Source: Alphaproteobacteria bacterium UBA7691
GTDB lineage: Bacteria; Pseudomonadota; Alphaproteobacteria; Ferrovibrionales; Ferrovibrionaceae
Length of the DNA: 10,425 bases
Direction of reading: 5' to 3'
NCBI GenBank assembly: GCA_002482765.1
Contig: DLGP01000146.1
Coordinates: 12,606-23,030 of the forward strand
Shown piece by piece: positions 5,866 through 10,425 of this stretch. Below the pieces are notes generated by a model. The model ran no database searches, was not told the DNA's origin, and was given only the letters and a program-made list of their open reading frames with translations. The position numbers and the translations under genes are program-made. Numbering within the stretch: the first letter of the stretch is position 1; each line of letters opens with the position of its first letter.

Positions 5866-5881
5866 CCCCGCGCGAGCGGGG
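5866..5881 (+). other. GNRA-capped hairpin in the rpmF leader
   Basis: CCCCGC (5866-5871), GCGA tetraloop, GCGGGG (5876-5881): a perfect 6-bp GC stem that ends 22 bases before the rpmF ATG and just upstream of its purine-rich ribosome binding region (AGAGAGAAG). No T tract follows, so a terminator is unlikely. A translational control element or mRNA stabiliser is possible. Confidence 0.55.
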
Positions 5882-5903
5882 TGGAATTACAGAGAGAAGT
5901 GTC

Positions 5904-6089
5904 ATGGCTGTTCCGAAGAAGAAGAAGTCCAGCTCGAAGCGCGACATGGGTCGTTCGCACGATGCCCTCAAGGGCAGCGCCTATATGGAATGCAGCAATT
6001 GCGGCGAACTGAAGCGCCCGCACCATGTCTGCGGCGCCTGCGGCCATTACGATGGTCGTGAGGTGGTGGCCAAGACTGAGGCCGCCTGA
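5904..6089 (+). CDS. rpmF: 50S ribosomal protein L32 (zinc-ribbon form)
   Basis: L32 of the large ribosomal subunit, 61 residues. The N-terminus MAVPKKKKSSSKRDMGRSHDAL... is the basic rRNA-binding segment common to the family. The second half holds a four-cysteine zinc ribbon, C30-x2-C33 (ECSNCGELKRPHH) and C43-x2-C46 (VCGACGHYDGREV). The length and both ends match the family. Many alphaproteobacterial L32 proteins have lost these cysteines, so the zinc-binding version is worth noting. The gene sits 31 bp before plsX with no terminator between them, the usual DUF177-rpmF-plsX-fabH order. Confidence 0.97.
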   Translation: MAVPKKKKSSSKRDMGRSHDALKGSAYMECSNCGELKRPHHVCGACGHYDGREVVAKTEAA

Positions 6090-6120
6090 ACGCGCACGTA
6101 TTTAGGGTGAGGTTGCGCGC

Positions 6121-7254
6121 GTGACAGCGACCCTGACCCTTGCGCTCGACGCCATGGGGGGCGACCACGCCCCTGAAATGGTGGTCAAGGGCGCCGCCGC
6201 GATTCTTCCGCGCTTTCCCCAGGTGAGGTTCCTGCTGTTTGGCGATGCCGAACAGATTGAACCTTTGTTGCGCAAGTATCCGACCTTGCGCGACCGAGCC
6301 GAATTGCGCCACACCGCCGACCGGGTGCATAGCGAAGACAAGCCGAGCCAGGCGCTGCGCCGGGGCCGCAACAGCTCGATGCGGCTGGCGATTGATGCCG
6401 TGGCCAAGGGCGAGGCCCAGGCGGTGGTTTCCGCCGGCAATACCGGCGCGCTGATGGCGATGGCGAAGTTTGTGCTGCGCACCCTGCCGGGTATCGAACG
6501 GCCGGCGCTGGCGTCGTTTTTCCCGACGCTGAAGGGCGAGACGGTGATGCTCGACCTTGGCGCCAATGTGGAATGCGATTCGCGCAACCTGGTGCAGTTT
6601 GCCGTGATGGGGGCCAATCTGGCGCATTCCGCCCTGGGCCGGCATCGCCCGCGCGTTGGCCTGCTGAATGTGGGCGTTGAGGAATTGAAGGGTAATGACG
6701 CGGTGCGTGGCGCCGCCGAATTGCTGCGCGCCGTGCAGAATCCGCCGTTTGAATTCGTTGGCTTCGTTGAAGGCGACGACATCACCAAGGGCGAGGTGGA
6801 TGTTATCGTAACCGATGGCTTCACCGGCAATGTGGCGCTCAAGACCGCCGAAGGCACCGCCAAGCTGATGGGCACGCTGATGCGCGCCGCGTTCCAGCGC
6901 TCGATCCTGACCAAGCTGGGTTATCTGCTGGCCTATTCCGGCCTGGCGATGCTGAAGGCGCGCATCGATCCGCGTTTTTACAATGGCGGCGTCATGCTGG
7001 GCCTGAACGGCATTGCGGTGAAAAGCCATGGCGGCACCGATGAAGTGGGCTTCGCCGCCGCGCTTGAAGTGGCCATCGACATGGCCAATGACCGCCTGAT
7101 CGAGCGGATTCGCGCCGATTTCTCGGGCGCCTTCGCCGAAGCCCTGACCAATCCGCCGCCCAGCATTGCTGGCGCCGGCAATTCCAGTATCAGCAGCAAC
7201 GGCAAGGATACGGCCAGCGAGCCGGTCAAGATTGCCGTCGCGGAGGTTCCATGA
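6121..7254 (+). CDS. plsX: Phosphate acyltransferase PlsX
   Basis: Makes acyl-phosphate from acyl-ACP, the donor for PlsY in the first step of phospholipid synthesis; a peripheral inner-membrane enzyme. The 377 residues show the family motifs in order: LALDAMGGDHAP (7-18), VVSAGNTGALMAMAKFVLR (102-120), LDLGANVEC (144-152), NVGVEELKGND (183-193), TDGFTGNVALKT (231-242) and LNGIAVKSHGGTD. The start is GTG, with GAGG 8 bases upstream (6109-6112). The last 30 or so residues (from NPPPSIAGAG) form a low-complexity tail beyond the usual end of about 350 residues. The gene overlaps fabH by four bases (ATGA), so translation is probably coupled. Confidence 0.97.
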   Translation: MTATLTLALDAMGGDHAPEMVVKGAAAILPRFPQVRFLLFGDAEQIEPLLRKYPTLRDRAELRHTADRVHSEDKPSQALRRGRNSSMRLAIDAVAKGEAQAVVSAGNTGALMAMAKFVLRTLPGIERPALASFFPTLKGETVMLDLGANVECDSRNLVQFAVMGANLAHSALGRHRPRVGLLNVGVEELKGNDAVRGAAELLRAVQNPPFEFVGFVEGDDITKGEVDVIVTDGFTGNVALKTAEGTAKLMGTLMRAAFQRSILTKLGYLLAYSGLAMLKARIDPRFYNGGVMLGLNGIAVKSHGGTDEVGFAAALEVAIDMANDRLIERIRADFSGAFAEALTNPPPSIAGAGNSSISSNGKDTASEPVKIAVAEVP

Positions 7255-8222
7255 TCCGTTCCGTCGTTATCGGCTGCGGCAGCTATCTGCCCGAGCGTGT
7301 GCTGACCAATGCCGAACTGGCGACCATGGTGGATACCACCGATGAATGGATCGTTGAACGCAGCGGCATCCGCCAGCGCCATATCGCCGCCGAGGGCGAA
7401 AAGACCTCCGACCTGGCGATCAAGGCGGCCGAGCGCGCCCTTGCCAATGCCGGCATTGCGGCCAATGAAATTGACCTGATCGTGCTGGCCACGGCCACGC
7501 CGGATGAGACTTTTCCCGCCACCGCCTGCCGGGTGCAGCATGCCCTGGGCATCACTGGCGGCGCGGCCTTTGACGTGCAGGCGGTTTGCTCCGGCTTCAT
7601 CTTCGCCATGGCCACCGCCGACAATTTCCTCAAGGCCGGGCAATTCAAAACCGCCCTGGTGATCGGCGCCGAGACCTTCTCGCGCATCATCGACTGGACC
7701 GACCGCACCACCTGTGTGCTGTTTGCCGATGGCGCCGGCGCGCTGGTGCTGCGTGCCGAAGAAGGCGCCGGCGACACCATGGATCGTGGTGTGCTGACCA
7801 CGCATCTGCATTCCGATGGCCGCCACCATGATCTGCTTTATGTGGATGGCGGGCCGTCTTCGACCCAGACCACCGGCCATCTGCGCATGCTGGGCAAGGA
7901 AGTGTTTCGCCATGCCGTGGTGAACCTTTCCGATGTGGTGAAGGAAACCCTGGCCGCGGTGAATATGAGCGCCGACCAGATTGACTGGCTGGTGCCGCAT
8001 CAGGCCAACAAACGCATCATCGACGGCACCGCGCGGAAGCTCGGCATGAGCACGGAAAAAGTGGTGATGACCGTGGATCACCATGGCAACACGTCGGCAG
8101 CCTCGGTGCCGCTGGCGCTGGCCGAGGCGGTGGCCGATGGCCGCATCAAGCGCGGCGATGTGGTGCTGATGGAAGCGATGGGCGGCGGCTTCACCTGGGG
8201 CAGCGCCCTGGTGCGCTGGTAG
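7251..8222 (+). CDS. fabH: Beta-ketoacyl-ACP synthase III (FabH)
   Basis: Condenses acetyl-CoA with malonyl-ACP to start type II fatty acid synthesis in the cytoplasm. The 323 residues are full length. The catalytic triad is intact: Cys113 in VQAVCSGFIFAM, His250 in WLVPHQANKRII and Asn280 in VDHHGNTSAAS. The N-terminus MIRSVVIGCGSYLPERVLTN and the GGGFTWGSALVRW end are typical. The start codon overlaps the plsX stop (ATGA) and has a strong GGAGG site four bases upstream of the ATG, inside plsX. Its place after plsX pairs the start of fatty acid chains with their use in phospholipids. Confidence 0.98.
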   Translation: MIRSVVIGCGSYLPERVLTNAELATMVDTTDEWIVERSGIRQRHIAAEGEKTSDLAIKAAERALANAGIAANEIDLIVLATATPDETFPATACRVQHALGITGGAAFDVQAVCSGFIFAMATADNFLKAGQFKTALVIGAETFSRIIDWTDRTTCVLFADGAGALVLRAEEGAGDTMDRGVLTTHLHSDGRHHDLLYVDGGPSSTQTTGHLRMLGKEVFRHAVVNLSDVVKETLAAVNMSADQIDWLVPHQANKRIIDGTARKLGMSTEKVVMTVDHHGNTSAASVPLALAEAVADGRIKRGDVVLMEAMGGGFTWGSALVRW

Positions 8223-8232
8223 GCCAAGCCGG

Positions 8233-8257
8233 AAAAGCATTGGCGCGGGGCTTTTTT
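8233..8257 (+). terminator. Weak intrinsic terminator after fabH
   Basis: AAAAGC (8233-8238) can pair with GCTTTT (8250-8255) around an 11-base loop, running into T6 (8252-8257). An alternative pairing is CGGGG (8246-8250) with CCCCG (8259-8263). Its position 10 bases after the fabH stop fits a transcript end, but the stem is weak. Confidence 0.4.
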
Positions 8258-8280
8258 ACCCCGATTCGGCCATCGTCGTA

Positions 8281-8309
8281 TTGACGCCCAATCCCGGTTA
8301 AGTTAGCGT
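8281..8309 (+). promoter_or_regulatory. Candidate promoter of ihfA
   Basis: TTGACG (8281-8286), a 17-base spacer, TAGCGT (8304-8309). The -35 is near consensus and the -10 is poor. The leader to the ihfA ATG would be about 30 bases. Confidence 0.45.
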
Positions 8310-8345
8310 CACTGCACGAAAAATTGCAAAAGAAGGGGGCGGCGC

Positions 8346-8672
8346 ATGACAGGGAATACTCTGACGCGCGCGCAATTGGCCGAGGCTATTTACCAGGAAG
8401 TCGGGCTTTCGCGCAGCGAATCCGCCACCCTGGTGGAAACCGTGTTGAACGAGATCATCGAAAGCCTGATCGCCGACAACATGGTGAAAATCTCGTCCTT
8501 TGGCACCTTCCAGGTCCGCTCCAAGGGCGGCCGCATGGGGCGTAATCCAAAGACCGGTCAGGAAGTGCCGATTGATCCGCGCAAGGTGCTGGTTTTCCGC
8601 GCCAGCCATGTGCTGAAGGAAAAGATCAATGCCGGCATGCATTCCGGCAAAAAGGCGCCGGCGGCCGATTGA
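8346..8672 (+). CDS. ihfA: Integration host factor subunit alpha
   Basis: DNA-bending nucleoid protein that works as a heterodimer with IhfB in recombination, replication and sigma54 promoter activation. The 108 residues match the alphaproteobacterial form: LTRAQLAEAIYQEVGLSRSES (helical dimer part), VKISSFGTFQVR, and the DNA-binding arm GRNPKTGQEVPIDPRKVLVFRAS, in which Pro68 is the residue that wedges into the DNA. The C-terminal KKAPAAD tail is a few residues beyond the common end. Alpha rather than beta or HU is called from the VKISSFGTFQVR and GRNPKTGQEVPI sequences and from the fabH-ihfA-merR context. A G-rich, Shine-Dalgarno-like AAGGGGG precedes the ATG. Confidence 0.94.
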   Translation: MTGNTLTRAQLAEAIYQEVGLSRSESATLVETVLNEIIESLIADNMVKISSFGTFQVRSKGGRMGRNPKTGQEVPIDPRKVLVFRASHVLKEKINAGMHSGKKAPAAD

Positions 8673-8685
8673 GGCGATTTGAACC

Positions 8686-9243
8686 GTGTCTGAAGTTGAC
8701 GAGTCTGTAGCCCCGAAAGCCACCCGCCGCGCCGAAGCCAAGGCAGCCAGTGCCTTCCGCACCATCGGCGAAGTGGCCGACAGCCTGGGGCTGGCGCAGC
8801 ATGTGCTGCGCTTCTGGGAAAAGAAATTCCATCAGGTGCGCCCGGTGAAGCGTAATGGCGGCCGGCGCTATTACCGCGTGGAAGATATCGAAATGCTGCG
8901 CGAAATCCGCAGCCTGCTGCATGACCAGGGCTACACCATCCGCGGCGTGCAGAAGCTGCTGCGCGAAGGCGGCTTGGCGCAGGAGGTGAGGGCGCGTGCC
9001 ACCGGCAAGGCGCCGAAAGCGGCCGTCAAAATCACACCGCCGGCTGAGAAGTCGGTGCCTGAGGCATCGGCAGAAAAAGCCGCCGACAAGAGCGCGAAGA
9101 AACTGCATTCCGACGATTTGCGCCAGGTTTCGATGCCGTTTGACCTGTTGCAAGATATGAGCGGCATGCGCCAGACGCTGAAGCTGGCACTGGCCGAACT
9201 GGAAGCCGTGCATGCCGATCTGGCGGCGCGCCAGAACCACTGA
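8686..9243 (+). CDS. MerR-family transcriptional regulator
   Basis: DNA-binding regulator of 185 residues, starting at GTG with GAGG 11 bases upstream, overlapping the ihfA stop. The winged helix-turn-helix domain spans about 25-95: FRTIGEVADSLGLAQHVLRFWEKKF (recognition region), NGGRRYYRVEDIEML (wing) and LLHDQGYTIRGVQKLL. A Lys/Ala-rich linker (about 100-140) and a short helical, probably dimerising C-terminus (150-180) follow. There are no cysteines, so it is not a metal or redox sensor of the MerR/SoxR kind. The linker is unlike the compact coiled coil of classical members. It sits 13 bp after ihfA, a common alphaproteobacterial pairing, and may be co-transcribed with it. The target genes and signal are unknown. 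Confidence 0.9.
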   Translation: MSEVDESVAPKATRRAEAKAASAFRTIGEVADSLGLAQHVLRFWEKKFHQVRPVKRNGGRRYYRVEDIEMLREIRSLLHDQGYTIRGVQKLLREGGLAQEVRARATGKAPKAAVKITPPAEKSVPEASAEKAADKSAKKLHSDDLRQVSMPFDLLQDMSGMRQTLKLALAELEAVHADLAARQNH

Positions 9244-9262
9244 ATTAGACCGCTGCCCTTGG

Positions 9263-9291
9263 TTGCGCCGGGGGGAGGCCGTGGCTATAGT
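9263..9291 (+). promoter_or_regulatory. Promoter of tRNA-Pro
   Basis: TTGCGC (9263-9268), a 17-base spacer, TATAGT (9286-9291). Transcription would start near 9298, leaving a 5' leader of about 47 bases to be removed by RNase P. Confidence 0.6.
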
Positions 9292-9344
9292 GCCGGCCGA
9301 TTCCGATGCCGCCTGCTTATTCGGCTAGGCATTGGAAACACGGT

Positions 9345-9421
9345 CGGAGCGTAGCGCAGTCTGGTAGCGCACTTGCCTGGGGGGCAAGGGGTCGTGGGTT
9401 CAAATCCCGCCGCTCCGACCA
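9345..9421 (+). tRNA. tRNA-Pro, anticodon GGG
   Basis: A 77-base tRNA with every arm readable: acceptor CGGAGCG (9345-9351) with CGCTCCG (9411-9417), discriminator A and an encoded CCA (9419-9421); a D arm GCGC...GCGC; an anticodon stem CTTGC (9372-9376) with GCAAG (9384-9388) around the loop CTGGGGG, anticodon GGG at 9379-9381; and a T arm GTGGG-TTCAAAT-CCCGC with one G-T pair. It reads CCC and probably CCU codons. No intrinsic terminator is evident just after it. Confidence 0.97.
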
Positions 9422-9446
9422 ATATTTCCCCGCAAAATTTGAAGTA

Positions 9447-9935
9447 TCACATCAGCCCCTCGAAGGCGGCCAGCGACAGGATGTGGCTGACCTTCACGCC
9501 ATCATCGGCGAATGGCGTGTGGCAGAGTTCGATGCGGACAAAATCGGCATTGTGGCGCATGCGTGAATCGCCGAAGCGATACAGCGCCAAGCCTTGTTCG
9601 AGCACCTGCTGTCGATCTTCAATCACATGGCTGATGCTGGGTATTTCGGTGGCCTGCACTTCATCCATGTAGCGGTTGGCCAGATGCAGGCCCAATGTGT
9701 CGGCGGTGGCCTGGCCGATCACGGTCAGTTTGAAACGCACCTGCTCGGGCCAGTATTCCACCTTGGTCAGCACCAGATGCGGCAGCAGCTGAGGCATCGC
9801 CTGCGGCTGCAAAGCTGCACGCGGCGGCAGCCGATCCAGCGGATGCATGGCGATGGCGGCTTCCAGGAACCGTCGCATCAGATCATGTTGGGCAGATTGG
9901 TGCAGGAAATGCAGATGTTTTAGATTCGGGTGCAT
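9447..9935 (-). CDS. PAS domain protein (PAS_5-like)
   Basis: A 162-residue protein with the PAS_5 (PF07310) pattern found mostly in alphaproteobacteria: a short helical N-terminus, then RLPPRAALQPQAMPQLLPHLVLTKVEYWPEQVRFKLTVIG split over 35-75 (Pro-rich entry, LLPHL, two strands), a glycine-containing turn TLGLHLANRYMDEV (80-93), and a C-terminal half with FVRIELCHTPFADDGVKVSHIL (132-153), the last PAS strands. No kinase, cyclase or DNA-binding domain is attached, so it is a stand-alone sensor-like domain of unknown ligand. It has no signal peptide and is presumably cytoplasmic. It converges on tRNA-Pro and diverges from the amidohydrolase gene, with 113 bp between starts. No clear Shine-Dalgarno sequence precedes the ATG at 9935. 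Confidence 0.78.
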   Translation of the reverse strand: MHPNLKHLHFLHQSAQHDLMRRFLEAAIAMHPLDRLPPRAALQPQAMPQLLPHLVLTKVEYWPEQVRFKLTVIGQATADTLGLHLANRYMDEVQATEIPSISHVIEDRQQVLEQGLALYRFGDSRMRHNADFVRIELCHTPFADDGVKVSHILSLAAFEGLM

Positions 9936-9951
9936 GGCTGAGATAACTTAA

Positions 9952-9992
9952 CAAAATTGTGTTCTGAACCGGAAGCTTCTCGTCAAAATTGT
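9952..9992. repeat. Direct repeat CAAAATTGT, two copies 32 bp apart
   Basis: CAAAATTGT occurs at 9952-9960 and again at 9984-9992, both in the AT-rich divergent spacer between the PAS gene and the amidohydrolase gene. The period of 32 bp is about three helical turns, which would put both sites on one face of the DNA. The second copy ends just before the candidate amidohydrolase -35. Confidence 0.45.
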
Positions 9993-9996
9993 CTAC

Positions 9997-10024
9997 TTGC
10001 TCTTGGCCCGCAGCGGCCTATCCT
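9997..10024 (+). promoter_or_regulatory. Candidate promoter of the amidohydrolase gene
   Basis: TTGCTC (9997-10002), a 16-base spacer, TATCCT (10019-10024). The start site would be near 10031 and the leader about 18 bases long, just enough to hold the strong ribosome binding site. Confidence 0.45.
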
Positions 10025-10048
10025 ACAGCCCAACAGAAGGAGTGCGAC

Positions 10049-10425
10049 ATGCGGCTGGGTGCGATTGGGTTATTGGCCTGTGGTTGGCTTTTGGCGCTGA
10101 CCATGCCGGCGCAAGCGGCCGACATGCCGATCTTTGATGCACATCTGCATTACAGCCACGATGCCTGGGATGTGGTGCCGCCGGCAGAGGCGGTGAAGAT
10201 TCTGCGCCAGGCCGGGCTGCGCCGCGCCATGGTGTCGTCGTCGGACGACGAAGGCACGCAGAAGCTCCATGCCCTGGCACCGGATATTGTCATCCCGGTA
10301 TTGCGGCCCTACCGCAAGCGCGGCGAGCTCAGCAGTTGGGTGCATGACCCGACGGTGATTGATTATCTGGAAAGCCGGCTGGCGAAATACCGCTACGTCG
10401 CCATTGGTGAATTCCATGTGTATGG
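10049..10425 (+). CDS. Exported amidohydrolase family protein (3'-truncated)
   Basis: Metal-dependent hydrolase with a TIM-barrel fold, cut off by the window end after 125 codons. The first 23 residues look like a Sec signal peptide (MRLGAIGLLACGWLLALTMPAQA, cleavage after AQA), so the enzyme should work in the periplasm. An earlier LLAC (8-11) resembles a lipobox, but its hydrophobic core would be very short. The mature protein opens with IFDAHLHYS, the His-x-His metal site after the first strand (His32, His34). ILRQAGLRRAMVSSSDDEGT follows, and then IGEFHVYG near the end, with Glu121/His123 at a place where the amidohydrolase_2 group has further metal or active-site residues. The substrate cannot be inferred. 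ATG at 10049 has AGAAGGAG 6 bases upstream. The gene was recognised by direct translation, as it has no stop codon in the window. Confidence 0.8.
   Translation, partial: MRLGAIGLLACGWLLALTMPAQAADMPIFDAHLHYSHDAWDVVPPAEAVKILRQAGLRRAMVSSSDDEGTQKLHALAPDIVIPVLRPYRKRGELSSWVHDPTVIDYLESRLAKYRYVAIGEFHVY

Noticed and set aside
5968..7029. Long minus-strand open frame (353 codons) opposite rpmF and plsX
   Set aside because: It lies antisense to a clear plsX, is rich in His, Gln and Arg as expected of a shadow frame in GC-rich DNA, and matches no family I know.
6978..8240. Long minus-strand open frame (420 codons) opposite plsX and fabH
   Set aside because: It is a shadow of two well-supported genes, with Gly/His-rich composition and no domain pattern.
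9345..9421. tRNA-Pro as an integration site for a mobile element
   Set aside because: No integrase, duplicated tRNA 3' end or island-like gene follows in the part that can be seen.
9306..9566. Plus-strand frame (86 codons) running through tRNA-Pro
   Set aside because: It reads through the tRNA gene and into the 3' end of the PAS gene on the other strand.

Overview
The window looks like a GC-rich alphaproteobacterial chromosome, most likely from the Rhodospirillales or a relative. This rests on gene order and protein flavour: bamE, a ubiquinol-cytochrome c chaperone gene, a yceD/DUF177 gene, rpmF, plsX, fabH, ihfA, a MerR-type gene and a tRNA-Pro gene in a row is an alphaproteobacterial housekeeping arrangement. 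The species cannot be named from the sequence alone. No insertion sequence, integrase, CRISPR array, rRNA or phage gene is visible.

Left part (1-3067, + strand): the window opens inside hppA, a membrane-bound proton-pumping pyrophosphatase of the K+-independent type, which ends at a strong intrinsic terminator. A gene-free stretch of about 350 bases follows, AT-rich at first and then full of inverted repeats. It leads into a 371-residue SGNH-type (sialate O-acetylesterase-like) hydrolase that has no visible export signal.

Middle (3074-4479, - strand): bamE, an outer-membrane lipoprotein gene, is followed by a CobS-like membrane protein gene that converges on the esterase gene. The CobS-like protein has lost two aspartates of the family's signature motif. 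Its leader holds a tandem repeat ending in a run of ten G (C in the mRNA).

Right of centre (4579-9421, + strand): a conserved housekeeping block. The cytochrome bc1 assembly chaperone and DUF177/YceD come first, then rpmF (L32), plsX and fabH, with a 4-base plsX/fabH overlap. These couple ribosome assembly and the start of phospholipid and fatty acid synthesis. ihfA and a MerR-type regulator gene follow, then tRNA-Pro(GGG). Well-spaced sigma70-like promoters can be read before bamE, DUF177, rpmF and the tRNA, with weaker ones before ihfA and the last gene.

Right edge: a PAS_5-type protein gene (- strand) diverges from a truncated, probably exported amidohydrolase gene (+ strand) across an AT-rich spacer with a twin CAAAATTGT repeat.

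Most of the window is ordinary core genome. The accessory-looking items are the esterase with its structured leader, the CobS-like gene and its repeat-rich leader, and the PAS/amidohydrolase pair. I found no convincing complete new system.
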